A DNA stretch of 64,000 nucleotides from Pelagibacterium flavum (lineage in GTDB: Bacteria; Pseudomonadota; Alphaproteobacteria; Rhizobiales; Devosiaceae): positions 3,866,457-3,930,456 of the forward strand of contig NZ_CP107716.1 of the NCBI RefSeq assembly GCF_025854335.1, in the 5' to 3' direction. The first letter of the stretch is position 1. Each line of letters opens with the position of its first letter. The notes under the pieces were generated by a model. The model made no database searches. It was given only the letters and a program-made list of their open reading frames with translations, and was not told the DNA's origin. The position numbers were made by a program, and so were the translations under genes. Of this stretch, positions 25,445-33,562 are shown piece by piece.

Positions 25445-27097
25445 CTATTGCACCAGGGCGGCGTTGCGGCAGTCGAAGACGTGGACGGCGACGTCGACTT
25501 GGCCCAACCCGATGCCCAAAGCGTCAAAGAGCACCATCAGAACCTCATCGAGCACCAGCGGGACCGGGTCGAGCAGGGCTTGGACGGTGCCGAGCGCGCC
25601 TGAGAGCAGGGCGCCGAGCAGGTTGATCGACAAGATTTCGAGGTCGAGGTCGAGATCATCGAGCAGCGCGCTGGTGAGGCTGGAGACGGGGGTTTGGGTG
25701 GTTGCCGTGCGGATGGTGCCGTTGGCGGCGTCGAGCGCCGTGAAATAAAGCGGGATGGGGCTGGTCTGGCTCATGGCGATATCGGCGCGGGCATTGATCC
25801 GCGCGATGCCGCCCAGCAGCGAGACGATGGGGGTCTTGGCGATCACCAGCGGGCTTTGCGTATCAAGAAACGCCGCATGCGGGGTGTTTCCCACGGCGAG
25901 CCGCAGCACGCCGGGGCTGGCGGCGATGGTGGCCGTGCCCTGGTCGGGCCGGCCGGGCGGACAGGCAAGACTGGTCATTTGCGCTTCGGCGGGGGCGAGT
26001 TCGGCATAGACGGGCAGGGTGATATCGAGCAGGCCCAGCCCACCGCCATCGCCCAGAACCGAAATATCGAGCCGGAGCCGGGTCTGGGCGGTGCGCAGGT
26101 AATTTCCCTCGCCCGAGAGCGTGAACCAGCCGGTGACCGACGGTTCGCCCACCACCAGCGCCACATCGATACCGACAATGCCGGGCACGCCCGCGCCCAG
26201 TTCAAGGCTGATGTGGCGGTTGCCATCGGCCACCAAGGCGGCGGCGGACAGAAGGCCAAGCGCATCGACGCTGGCCTGGACGGCGGCCGAGGTGCCGAGC
26301 GCCAGACCGGCCAGGCCGTCGGCGACGATGAGGCGCGCCATGTCCACCCTGACGGTTTCGTCGACCAGCCCGGCCAGTTGCACAAGGACCGCGTTTTCCC
26401 CTGAGGCCGAAGCGATGGCGGCGGCGATGGCGCCGAGCGAGACGTCGGTATCGAGGAGTTGGGAATAGGTGCCGACCTCCAGATCCACTTCGCCAGCCAG
26501 CGCGTCGAGGAAATCGAGCAGCGCAATATCGACATTTGCGATGGCGTTGTAATCGAGGAGGGTGAGGGAGAGTTCGGTGCCCAAAAGGCCGCCGAGAACC
26601 GCGTTGAGTATGCCGCCATCGAGACTGGCGAGGCGCGAGCCGATGGACCAGGCGGCCATGGGGGTGGCGCTGGCGGTGGCCACAACGCCGATATGGGGCG
26701 GCGGGAAGCCAAAGATCGACGCGAAGTGGACCGTACCCTCGCGCCGCAGGGTGACGCGGGCCGCGTTGAGGGGACCGGTATCGGGGGCGAAGCGCTCGGC
26801 GGGGGTCAGCGAAGGATCGGGCGCGTAATGGCCGGTCTGAACGATGATCGTTTCGGGCAGCGGATCGTAGCCTGCATCGGCCAGCACAAGACGCACGCGT
26901 TCGGCTGCATCGTCGGGGCTCGCGGCGGCATGGATGGCAGCCAGATCGGCCGCCGATTGCAGGCGGCGCTTTTCAAGGTTGAGCGAGGCTTCATCGACCG
27001 CAAAGGCCGCAAGGCCGAGCAGCACCGGAGCGCCGGCGGCAAAGAGCGTTGCCACATTGGCCCCGATATCGTCCAGGAAGCGGGTGACCGGCCCCAT
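25445..27097 (-). CDS. TadG-like pilus-assembly-related protein
   Basis: A 550-residue protein. The N-terminus has one membrane segment, VATLFAAGAPVLLGLAAFAVDEASLNLEKRRLQSAADLAAIHAA, the TadG / Flp-pilus-like pattern in which E in VDEA and Q-S-A-A-D-L-A-A are conserved. The rest is a long extracytoplasmic domain rich in Leu, Ala and Gly with few charges. It follows a tadE-like gene by three bases. In tad loci TadE and TadG are minor pseudopilins, but no other tad or flp/cpa gene is in view, so this pair is an orphan. It could serve surface adhesion or a secreted matrix. Confidence 0.8.
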   Translation of the reverse strand: MGPVTRFLDDIGANVATLFAAGAPVLLGLAAFAVDEASLNLEKRRLQSAADLAAIHAAASPDDAAERVRLVLADAGYDPLPETIIVQTGHYAPDPSLTPAERFAPDTGPLNAARVTLRREGTVHFASIFGFPPPHIGVVATASATPMAAWSIGSRLASLDGGILNAVLGGLLGTELSLTLLDYNAIANVDIALLDFLDALAGEVDLEVGTYSQLLDTDVSLGAIAAAIASASGENAVLVQLAGLVDETVRVDMARLIVADGLAGLALGTSAAVQASVDALGLLSAAALVADGNRHISLELGAGVPGIVGIDVALVVGEPSVTGWFTLSGEGNYLRTAQTRLRLDISVLGDGGGLGLLDITLPVYAELAPAEAQMTSLACPPGRPDQGTATIAASPGVLRLAVGNTPHAAFLDTQSPLVIAKTPIVSLLGGIARINARADIAMSQTSPIPLYFTALDAANGTIRTATTQTPVSSLTSALLDDLDLDLEILSINLLGALLSGALGTVQALLDPVPLVLDEVLMVLFDALGIGLGQVDVAVHVFDCRNAALVQ

Positions 27098-27100
27098 CGA

Positions 27101-27541
27101 TCACACCCCGCCATTGCGGATGGTGGAGGAAAAGCTGATCGTTTTGTCGGGCAGGGGCAGCGGGGGATGGAGGTTCCATATGGGCAGCGCTGACGCGTCA
27201 TAGCTGATGCGGACCAGAAACTGGTCCGGATCGGACGGGCTGGGGGCCGCCTCAATTGTCAAAAGGTCGGGGTCGATCAGGACGTAAGAGCCGCCATTTT
27301 CGGCCAGGAAAGCGGTGGCGAGCGCCGTGCGCTCGGCGCCCGAAACCCCGGCGACTGCCGCGCGGGCCGCATCGGCGGCCAGTTGCTGAACCGAGTGGGC
27401 GGCGCCGAAATAGATCCCATAGCCTATGGCGCCGAACAAAAGGAGCAGGAAGACCGGCGCGATCAGCGCAAATTCGACGGCGGACGTGCCCGCGTCATCG
27501 AGCCAATTTCGCCGCAAGGGCAGACGCGACCCGCCTGGCAT
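27101..27541 (-). CDS. TadE family pseudopilin-like protein
   Basis: A 146-residue TadE-like protein: basic N-terminus, then GTSAVEFALIAPVFLLLLFGAIGYGIYFGAAHSVQQLAADAARAAVAG, with the family's conserved glutamate in AVEFAL at the start of a single membrane helix. A soluble domain follows. ATG 27541 is backed by GGAAGGGGG. It is directly upstream of the TadG-like gene. TadE proteins are processed by prepilin peptidase in other species; no such enzyme is encoded here. Confidence 0.87.
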   Translation of the reverse strand: MPGGSRLPLRRNWLDDAGTSAVEFALIAPVFLLLLFGAIGYGIYFGAAHSVQQLAADAARAAVAGVSGAERTALATAFLAENGGSYVLIDPDLLTIEAAPSPSDPDQFLVRISYDASALPIWNLHPPLPLPDKTISFSSTIRNGGV

Positions 27542-27650
27542 AAGGCCCCCTTCCACTGTTGATGGCGCGGGGGAGAAATTAAACCGCAAACGCTACCAGA
27601 ACGTCTGTGGGAGCATGAGGATGTTGACGGACCGTATGAATACGGCGGTC

Positions 27651-27682
27651 AAAAAAACCGGCGCCCCCGGGCAGGGCGCCGG
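27651..27682 (-). terminator. Rho-independent terminator of the GlsB/YeaQ-like gene
   Basis: On the minus strand CCGGCGCCC and GGGCGCCGG (27674-27682 and 27658-27666) form a 9-bp stem followed by seven T residues. It lies 30 bases past the stop at 27712. Confidence 0.9.
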
Positions 27683-27711
27683 CCTCAAGAAACTGGCCTG
27701 AACCGCTCGAT

Positions 27712-27963
27712 TTACCGTCGGACGGCCCTGACGATGGCGATCAGGATACAGGCGCCGATCAGCCCGGCAATCAGATATCCAAACCAACCGCCGAACGAAA
27801 TTCCGATGATGCCGAAAAGAAAGCTGGCAATCGCCGCGCCGACAATCCCGAGCACGATGTTGAGAAAGATGCCCGTTTCGGTCTTCATGATGGCTGATGC
27901 AATCCAGCCTGCCAGACCGCCGATAATAATGGCTGCAATCCAGCCGATTCCTGCGTCTTCCAT
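27712..27963 (-). CDS. GlsB/YeaQ/YmgE family stress-response membrane protein
   Basis: An 83-residue hydrophobic protein with three glycine-rich membrane segments: IGWIAAIIIGGLAGWIASAIMK, FLNIVLGIVGAAIASFLFGIIG and GYLIAGLIGACILIAIVRAV. The pattern GGLAGWIAS...G-x-x-x-N-I-x-L-G-I-x-G-A is the transglycosylase-associated (Transgly_assoc) family, often stress-induced. The biochemical role is unknown. The gene is monocistronic with its own terminator. Confidence 0.88.
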   Translation of the reverse strand: MEDAGIGWIAAIIIGGLAGWIASAIMKTETGIFLNIVLGIVGAAIASFLFGIIGISFGGWFGYLIAGLIGACILIAIVRAVRR

Positions 27964-28050
27964 TTTATCCCCACAACAGCACTGTGAATGGTCGTCCCCA
28001 AAAAGGACGATCCTATAACGCGCAAAGGGGCGAACTGGTTGCGTTGCCGG

Positions 28051-28947
28051 TCAAATCGGGGTGCGCATCATGGCGCGGAAGCCGGTAACGAGCGCATCGA
28101 ACACGGCGCGCACACGCGGCACGCGGGCCAGGTTTTCATGGGTGACGATCCAGGTGTGAATATCGCCCGGTGAAAAATCGGGCAGGATCCTGACCAGGTC
28201 GGGGTCCGCATTGCCGACCGGCACCTGGGCCAGCGCGATGCCCAGACCGGCCCGCGCCGCCGCCAGTTGGGCGGGGTGACTGTCGGTGCGCAGCACCAGC
28301 CTTGCGACATCGACCGAGGCGAGCATCTGTCCGGCCAATGCCAGATCGGACAAGTTGCGGTCGGGACCGATGATGTCGTGGGCGGCGAGCTGGTCAGGGT
28401 CGAGCGGCTGCCCACGCCGCGCCACATAGGCTTTCGATGCGAAAAACCCCAAGGGGATATTGGCCACCTTGCGGGCAACGAGCCCTTTTTGTTTGGGCTC
28501 CATGGCGCGCACGGCCAGATCGACCTCCTGGGCCATCAGATCTGCCGGCAGATTGGAGAGCGACAACTCGATCCGGATGGACGGATGGGCGGTCCTTAAA
28601 GGCTCGAGCATGGCGGGGACCACCTCGATGCCCATGAACTCGGGAACGCTGAGGCGAACGGCGCCGGCAATGGCGCCCTCAGGCGCCGAAGCGCGGCGCA
28701 CGAACACCTCCGATGCCGTGGCCATGGCGCGGGCCGGCTCGCGCAGCGCTTCGGCGGCCTCGGTGGGGGTGAGCCCGGTCATCGAGCGGGTGAACAACAG
28801 CGTGCCCAGATCAGCCTCGAGCGCCTCGATGCGGCTGCGCACCGTGGGATGCGACAGGCCGAGCCGTCGCGCCGCGCCCGAAAGGCTGCCCTCTTCGAGG
28901 ACGGCGAGGAAGATGCGCTGATCATCCCAGTTGATGGCTTGCTTCAT
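28051..28947 (-). CDS. LysR family transcriptional regulator
   Basis: A 298-residue LysR-type regulator: HTH at about residues 8-66 (DQRIFLAVLEEGSLSGAARRLGLSHPTVRSRIEALEADLGTLLFTRSMTGLTPT) and a periplasmic-binding-like effector domain beginning GAVRLSVPEFMGIEVVPAML. It is divergent from the NAD(P)-binding epimerase gene at 29047 across a 99-bp gap, the classic layout for LysR control of a neighbour. The effector is unknown. Confidence 0.93.
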   Translation of the reverse strand: MKQAINWDDQRIFLAVLEEGSLSGAARRLGLSHPTVRSRIEALEADLGTLLFTRSMTGLTPTEAAEALREPARAMATASEVFVRRASAPEGAIAGAVRLSVPEFMGIEVVPAMLEPLRTAHPSIRIELSLSNLPADLMAQEVDLAVRAMEPKQKGLVARKVANIPLGFFASKAYVARRGQPLDPDQLAAHDIIGPDRNLSDLALAGQMLASVDVARLVLRTDSHPAQLAAARAGLGIALAQVPVGNADPDLVRILPDFSPGDIHTWIVTHENLARVPRVRAVFDALVTGFRAMMRTPI

Positions 28948-28953
28948 AAATTT

Positions 28954-28982
28954 CTTGTAGGCTGCGCTGCGAGTTTTGACAA
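28954..28982 (-). promoter_or_regulatory. Putative promoter of the LysR gene
   Basis: On the minus strand TTGTCA (28977-28982) and TACAAG (28954-28959) are 17 bases apart. The adjoining TTGA-n10-TCAA (28976-28993) is a plausible LysR half-site pair serving both divergent genes. Confidence 0.45.
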
Positions 28983-29046
28983 TTTATTTTCAAGGCGTGT
29001 GGGCCCATCTTTCGTCCATCGGAAACGCGAATGAAGGATCTTGATC

Positions 29047-30045
29047 ATGGAGAGCGGGAAGACTGCGCTGGTTCTGGGAGCCACGGGCGGGGTGGGCGGT
29101 GCCATCGCGGCGGCGCTTATCGGCAAGGGCTGGACGGTGCGCGGGCTGGCGCGAAACCTTGAAGCGGCGCGCCGGAGTGGGCCGAGCGGGGTTCAATGGG
29201 TGGGCGGGAACGCCATGAACCGGGCCGATGTGATCGGCGCGGCGCAGGGGGTTTCGACCATCGTTCATGCGGTCAATCCGCCGGGCTACAGGAACTGGGG
29301 CGAGCTTGTGCTGCCGATGATCGACAACACGATTGCCGCGGCGCGGGCCGTTGGGGCGCGGATCGTGCTGCCGGGCACCGTCTATAATTTCGATCCGGCG
29401 CAGACACCGGTGCTCAATGAGACCAGCCCGCAGACGCCAAAGAGCTTCAAGGGGCGCATCCGCGCTGAACTCGAAGCGCGGCTGGAGCGGGCGGCGCCGG
29501 AGGTGGAAAGCCTGATCGTGCGGGCCGGTGATTTTTTCGGGCCCGGTGCGCGGTCGAGCTGGTTTGCGCAGGCCATGGTGGCGCCGGGCAAGCCGGTGCG
29601 GCGCATCATCAATATCGCACGCGGTGCGGGGCACAGCTGGGCGTATCTGCCCGATCTGGCCCAGGCCTTCGCGTTGCTGCTCGAGCGCCCCGAGGCGTTG
29701 CGCCCGTTCGAGCGGGTGCAGTTCGAGGGGGTTTACGATGCGAGCGGAAGGGTGATGATCGACGCCATAGAGCGGCAGGTGGGGCGCAAGTTGCCGGTTT
29801 ATCGCTTTCCCTGGTGGGCGATGGGCCTTCTGGCGCCGTTCGGCGGATTTGTGCGCGAGGCGGCCGATATTGCGGCGGTCTGGCGCCATCCGATGCGCAT
29901 GGACAACACAAGGCTTGTCGAACTGCTCGGCGCCGAGCCGCGCACGCCGCTCGATACCGCCATGCGGCAAACGCTGGTGGCGATGGGCTGCGTGGAGGAT
30001 GGGCCGTCGCCCATCGGTGAGCCAACCATGACCCTACCGCTCTAA
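29047..30045 (+). CDS. NAD(P)-dependent epimerase/dehydratase family protein
   Basis: A 332-residue extended short-chain dehydrogenase. The Rossmann glycine motif VLGATGGVGGAIAAALIGKG is at residues 8-27; LPGTVYNF supplies the tyrosine region, though the usual YxxxK is altered, and the C-terminal half continues to FPWWAMGLLAPFGGFVREAADI. The reaction is unknown. ATG 29047 follows AAGGA. It diverges from a LysR gene that probably regulates it, and its last 12 bases overlap the convergent glycosyltransferase gene. Confidence 0.85.
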   Translation: MESGKTALVLGATGGVGGAIAAALIGKGWTVRGLARNLEAARRSGPSGVQWVGGNAMNRADVIGAAQGVSTIVHAVNPPGYRNWGELVLPMIDNTIAAARAVGARIVLPGTVYNFDPAQTPVLNETSPQTPKSFKGRIRAELEARLERAAPEVESLIVRAGDFFGPGARSSWFAQAMVAPGKPVRRIINIARGAGHSWAYLPDLAQAFALLLERPEALRPFERVQFEGVYDASGRVMIDAIERQVGRKLPVYRFPWWAMGLLAPFGGFVREAADIAAVWRHPMRMDNTRLVELLGAEPRTPLDTAMRQTLVAMGCVEDGPSPIGEPTMTLPL

Positions 30046-30879
30046 TAGCGGCTCGATGTGGTCTTCAAAAAGGTCGGGCGGATTGGCGCCGGGGCGTGGA
30101 GCGTAGGTTTTCTCGGCGGCGAGCGAGATGTCGAGGAAGCGGCCCATACCCACAATTCCCGTCGGGTCGGCCAGGGGGTAGCGGCCCTCGGCCAGCCCCT
30201 TGCGCATCATGGTCTTGGACGTGACCATCCTTTGGGTGACTCCAGGGCCATTGGAGAGCGAAACGGGCATCTTCACGTAATCGTGCAATGGCGCGCCGAC
30301 GTGGAAGCAGGCCGGGACCGTTGCAAAGAGCTTGAGCAGGAAATCGAGATCGGTCATGGAGGGCTGGGTGGTCGAAAAGCGCGGATCGGCGCGGCGGCGG
30401 TCGTGGACCAGCATGGAATCCATGGAAAAATTGGTGAACTTGTAGTCGCCGGGCGAGAGCAGCCGGTTTTCACCCTTGCCCACATAGCGCAGGTGGGCGC
30501 CCTCTGGTGTGGTGACGTCCAGCGCGCAGGAGACAAGCCCGTACTGGATGGCCAGCGGCACCATGATCTCGAGCTTTTCGGGCTTGAAGGCGTCATCGGC
30601 GTCTAAAATTGCGGCGATTTCGTAGCGCGCGGCATCCAGCCCGACATTGCGGGCCGGGCATGAGCCGGCGCCGATCAGGCCCGAAGACAAAAAGCGCAGG
30701 CGCGGATCGGCGATGCCGGCCCGGCCCAGAACGGCCTCATAATCCTCCTCGTCATCGGCCACCACGATCAATTCAAAGTGTACGTGGGTCTGGGCCAGCG
30801 CCGAGGCGACGGCGCGGGCGATGGTGCCCTGCGCCCTGTAGGCGGGCATGACGATGGAGGCGGCAAGGTCTTTCAGCAT
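30034..30879 (-). CDS. Glycosyltransferase family 2 protein
   Basis: A 281-residue GT-A fold glycosyltransferase: ASIVMPAYRAQGTIARAVASALAQTHVHFELIVVADD, GAGSCPARNVGLDAARYEIAAILDADDAF with the metal-binding DADD near residue 110, and LDFLLKLFATVPACFHVGAPLHDYVKM in the acceptor domain. No membrane helix is present, so it is cytoplasmic or peripheral. Donor and acceptor are unknown. ATG 30879 gives the usual short N-terminus; the longer frame to 30927 is not needed. It is divergent from hsp20 and stands alone. Confidence 0.88.
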   Translation of the reverse strand: MLKDLAASIVMPAYRAQGTIARAVASALAQTHVHFELIVVADDEEDYEAVLGRAGIADPRLRFLSSGLIGAGSCPARNVGLDAARYEIAAILDADDAFKPEKLEIMVPLAIQYGLVSCALDVTTPEGAHLRYVGKGENRLLSPGDYKFTNFSMDSMLVHDRRRADPRFSTTQPSMTDLDFLLKLFATVPACFHVGAPLHDYVKMPVSLSNGPGVTQRMVTSKTMMRKGLAEGRYPLADPTGIVGMGRFLDISLAAEKTYAPRPGANPPDLFEDHIEPLLER

Positions 30880-30891
30880 CGATAAGTTCTC

Positions 30892-30921
30892 TTGAACAGA
30901 GCGCTGGGTCACCCATATCAT
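30892..30921 (+). promoter_or_regulatory. Putative promoter of the Hsp20 operon
   Basis: TTGAAC (30892-30897) and TATCAT (30916-30921), 18 bases apart, lie 75 bases before the Hsp20 start. This is a sigma-70-like candidate; I cannot exclude an RpoH promoter. Confidence 0.4.
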
Positions 30922-30995
30922 AGCCAAGTGACGATGAAGCCTAAAACAGGTTCAAAGTCGCGATGTTGCTTGGCAAACAAGGACATGAACGACCG

Positions 30996-31418
30996 ATGAC
31001 ACGGGTATCGCTGTTTTCCGCCCCCTTTCTTCTGGGCTTTGATACGTTTGAAGAACGCTTCGACCGCCTCGCGCGGGCCTCCGAAGGCTATCCTCCCTAC
31101 AATATCGAGCGGGTGACCGCCGAAGCGGGGGACGAGACCTACAGGATCGCCATTGCGGTCGCAGGTTTTTCTCGTAACGATCTGGAAGTGATTGGGGAGG
31201 ATAATCAGCTGATCGTGCGGGGCCGGCAGACTGAAGACGGTGCGCGCCAATATCTGCATCGCGGCATTGCCGCACGGCAGTTTCAGCGCACTTTCCTACT
31301 TGCCGACGGCATGAGGATAGAGGGTGCCGAACTGAAAGACGGCCTCCTCGTTATCACCGTATACCGGCCCGTCACCGAGACCGTGACCCGCCGTATCGAG
31401 ATCAGTTCGGTCGAGTAG
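30996..31418 (+). CDS. Hsp20 small heat-shock protein (IbpA-like)
   Basis: A 140-residue alpha-crystallin-type chaperone. The domain runs PPYNIERVTAEAGDETYRIAIAVAGFSRNDLEVIGEDNQLIVRGRQ to AARQFQRTFLLADGMRIEGAELKDGLLVITVYRP, with the family's GLL/V-I-x-V motif. It resembles the class A rhizobial HspA/D proteins that hold unfolded proteins for refolding. ATG 30996 is chosen to give MTRVSLFSAPFLLGFDTFEE. A DUF1150 gene follows after 13 bases, the conserved partner in Hyphomicrobiales, and the two surely form an operon. Confidence 0.93.
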   Translation: MTRVSLFSAPFLLGFDTFEERFDRLARASEGYPPYNIERVTAEAGDETYRIAIAVAGFSRNDLEVIGEDNQLIVRGRQTEDGARQYLHRGIAARQFQRTFLLADGMRIEGAELKDGLLVITVYRPVTETVTRRIEISSVE

Positions 31419-31431
31419 AAAGGTATGCGTT

Positions 31432-31734
31432 ATGAACAAGCCCATTGAAAAGACAGCGTTCACTGACGCCCATCTGGGCGTTGAGGCCGAACCGCTCAAG
31501 GCGCTGACCGCCGCGCAATTTGCCGCGCTGGGCGCCGGAGACATCGTGTTCCGCAAGCAGATGGACGCGGGCGAACTGGCCGAATTCATCCCCCAGGCCG
31601 CCATGGCGCCTGCCGAACAGAGGCTGGAACTGCTCATGAGTGCCGACGGCGCTCCCGTTCTGATCGCCGATTCCGAAGAAGCGATCATGGACTGGATCGA
31701 CGGCCACGAGGTGCAACTGGCGACTTTGCACTAG
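31432..31734 (+). CDS. DUF1150 family protein
   Basis: A 100-residue DUF1150 protein: LKALTAAQFAALGAGDIVFRKQMDAGELAEFIPQA, then RLELLMSADGAPVLIADSEEAIMDWIDGHEVQLATLH. These small acidic proteins are almost always encoded next to Hsp20 in rhizobia, as here (13-bp gap). A role as co-factor or regulator of the chaperone is inferred from neighbourhood only. Confidence 0.93.
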   Translation: MNKPIEKTAFTDAHLGVEAEPLKALTAAQFAALGAGDIVFRKQMDAGELAEFIPQAAMAPAEQRLELLMSADGAPVLIADSEEAIMDWIDGHEVQLATLH

Positions 31735-31736
31735 TT

Positions 31737-32144
31737 ATGAATGAGCCTGCCAAGAGCGCGCCGGTGTTGCGTGTGGCCCGCCCCACCGACAACATCGACG
31801 CGCTCGTGCATTTCTATCGCGACGGACTGGGCCTCGAGCTTCTTTCGCGTTTCGACGCGCATAACGGGTTCGATGGCGTAATTCTGGGCGGGCGTGGCGC
31901 GCCCTATCACCTCGAATTTACCCGCGCGCATGGCCATACCGCCGGACGCGCGCCGACCCAAGACAATCTGCTGGTGTTCTACCTGCCGGACGCAACCGCC
32001 TATGGGGAGGCCCGCGACCGCATGCAAGCGGCGGGCTATGCACCGGTCAAATCCTTCAACCCGTGGTGGGACGCCGAGGGCGTGACATTTGAAGATCCCG
32101 ACGGCTATCGCGTCGTTCTCTATAACGACAGCTGGAAGCGCTGA
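31737..32144 (+). CDS. VOC family protein (glyoxalase-like)
   Basis: A 135-residue single-domain VOC protein: VARPTDNIDALVHFYRDGLGLELLSRF, GAPYHLEFTRAHGHTAG and VTFEDPDGYRVVLYND, the last with the metal-ligand acidic residue in EDPDG. The start follows the DUF1150 stop by two bases, so it is probably the third gene of the Hsp20 transcript. A terminator follows. Substrate unknown. Confidence 0.9.
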   Translation: MNEPAKSAPVLRVARPTDNIDALVHFYRDGLGLELLSRFDAHNGFDGVILGGRGAPYHLEFTRAHGHTAGRAPTQDNLLVFYLPDATAYGEARDRMQAAGYAPVKSFNPWWDAEGVTFEDPDGYRVVLYNDSWKR

Positions 32145-32152
32145 ACGAATAG

Positions 32153-32182
32153 GGGCTGTCCTGAATGGGGCAGCCCTTTTTT
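32153..32182 (+). terminator. Rho-independent terminator of the Hsp20-DUF1150-VOC operon
   Basis: GGGCTG (32153-32158) and CAGCCC (32171-32176), 12-nt loop, followed by six T residues. Nine bases past the VOC stop. Confidence 0.8.
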
Positions 32183-32253
32183 GTATCCTGCAAGACTGGG
32201 CTTTCGTGCCGGAAAACTGGTACCCATTCTCAAGGAGCGCTGTGGAGGGAGCC

Positions 32254-32853
32254 ATGATGCGGATTGGACTTGCGATAGTGGCGATGCTTTCGGGCATGGC
32301 CGGGGCATCGGCCCAGACGATCGAGAGCGTTTATACCGATTTCGATGCGGCCGAATGCGTCATGTTTGCTCCGGGCGAGGCGGAGGCGGGAATGCCGCGG
32401 CAGGCGGTCTGTCCCGGCTATGGCGGCTATCCTGTGCTGCTTCAGACGATTGGAGACAATCACAGCCTTTATTTCGGGTTTCCCCCGCAGGGCGAGCTGG
32501 TCTCGCGCTGGGCAAGCTTTGTCGACACGGGCACGCCCCATGATGTGATCGAATGGCGGGTGCTTGCCGAAAGGGACCGGCAGGTTCCGCAGGCAACGAT
32601 CCAGCGCTGGTTCGTCGCCGTGCCCGAGCGCGACGATCCGGTGGAGGTGCTGCTTGTCCAGAAGGTGGGGCTGATCGAAGACTGGCAGGGCTGTATCGTG
32701 GGTTATGTGGTGGCCACGGGCAATCCGGACGCCAATGAGGCGGCGCGAAAAATCGTCGACGCGCTGGGAAGCGCACCGCAATGCAGGACAATCGAACCGG
32801 TGATCGAAGCAGGTAGCGTGCCGCTGCCCGAATACATGCTCTACGGCTTTTAG
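32254..32853 (+). CDS. Exported hypothetical protein
   Basis: A 199-residue protein with a cleavable signal peptide, MMRIGLAIVAMLSGMAGASAQT, probably cut after ASA. The mature part has C-containing segments (AAECVMF, QAVCPGYGGYP, DWQGCIVGYV, APQCRTIEP), which could form two periplasmic disulfides. I do not recognise a family. Start 32254 is supported by GGAGGG. It is convergent with ptsN, whose terminator lies just past its stop. Confidence 0.7.
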   Translation: MMRIGLAIVAMLSGMAGASAQTIESVYTDFDAAECVMFAPGEAEAGMPRQAVCPGYGGYPVLLQTIGDNHSLYFGFPPQGELVSRWASFVDTGTPHDVIEWRVLAERDRQVPQATIQRWFVAVPERDDPVEVLLVQKVGLIEDWQGCIVGYVVATGNPDANEAARKIVDALGSAPQCRTIEPVIEAGSVPLPEYMLYGF

Positions 32854-32871
32854 AGCCGGGGCTCTTCCCCC

Positions 32872-32902
32872 AAAATCAAAAGGCCGCCCCGAAAGGGCGG
32901 CC
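32872..32902 (-). terminator. Rho-independent terminator of ptsN
   Basis: On the minus strand GGCCGCCC-TTTCG-GGGCGGCC (32882-32902) is followed by TTTTGATTTT. It lies 25 bases past the ptsN stop and 19 bases past the convergent gene's stop. Confidence 0.88.
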
Positions 32903-32927
32903 CTGTTCATACCCGATGCAGCGCGGA

Positions 32928-33395
32928 TCAGGCCGCGTTGATGGCTTCGGCCGGGGTGGTGAGGATGTCGCGCAGCTTGGTTCCGTCCTTGGTGGCGCGG
33001 AGCCGATCGACCACCCCATCGGCGCGCAAGAGGCGCGCGACGCGGCTGAGGGCCTTTAGATGATCGGCGCCCGAGCCCTCGGGGGCCAGGAGCATGACCA
33101 CCAGATCCACGGGCTGGTCGTCGACCGCATCGAAATCGATTGGCTGGGCCAGACGGGCAAAAACCGCCGTGACGCTGGGCAGGCCCTTGATCTTGCCGTG
33201 GGGAATGGCGATGCCATTGCCCAGGCCGGTCGATCCAAGCTGCTCACGGTTCTGCAGGGTCTCAAAGATCACCTGCGAATCGATACCGACAAGTTCAGAC
33301 GCACGATCAGCCAGAAGTTGAAGGAGCTGGCGTTTGCTCGCGACCTTAGCGCAGGCAATGATCGAATCCTGCGACAGGATGTCAGCAAGTTCCAT
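32928..33395 (-). CDS. ptsN: PTS IIA-like nitrogen regulatory protein PtsN (EIIA-Ntr)
   Basis: PtsN ends the nitrogen phosphotransfer chain PtsP-PtsO-PtsN and controls potassium, nitrogen and RpoN-linked processes. The 155-residue product has the phosphorylated H66 in GNGIAIPHGKIKGL and the EIIA core PVDLVVMLLAPEGSGADHLKALSRVARLL. It follows hpf on the same strand after a 167-bp gap with a strong palindrome. In most relatives the order is rpoN-hpf-ptsN; here rpoN is about 18 kb away on the opposite strand. Confidence 0.96.
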   Translation of the reverse strand: MELADILSQDSIIACAKVASKRQLLQLLADRASELVGIDSQVIFETLQNREQLGSTGLGNGIAIPHGKIKGLPSVTAVFARLAQPIDFDAVDDQPVDLVVMLLAPEGSGADHLKALSRVARLLRADGVVDRLRATKDGTKLRDILTTPAEAINAA

Positions 33396-33502
33396 TTAAC
33401 AAACCTTTTGGGTGACGTTTCTCTTCAATGACCGCCGACAATCTCGTATCGAGCCCACGCCGTTCGCGTTGTCCTATACAACGGTCGGGGGGCAATGTGT
33501 CC

Positions 33503-33554
33503 GGCGCGTTTCCAGACCGGGAAGGTGGTATCCACCCTCCCCCGGAAACGCGCC
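33503..33554. repeat. Palindromic element between hpf and ptsN
   Basis: Perfect 11-bp arms GGCGCGTTTCC (33503-33513) and GGAAACGCGCC (33544-33554), with an inner hairpin GGTGG-TAT-CCACC. It resembles the elements at 52015, 57095 and 58329 in outline (GCGC-TTCC...GGAA-GCGC). Lying inside the hpf-ptsN transcript, it may process or attenuate it. Confidence 0.75.
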
Positions 33555-33562
33555 ATTGCGCG

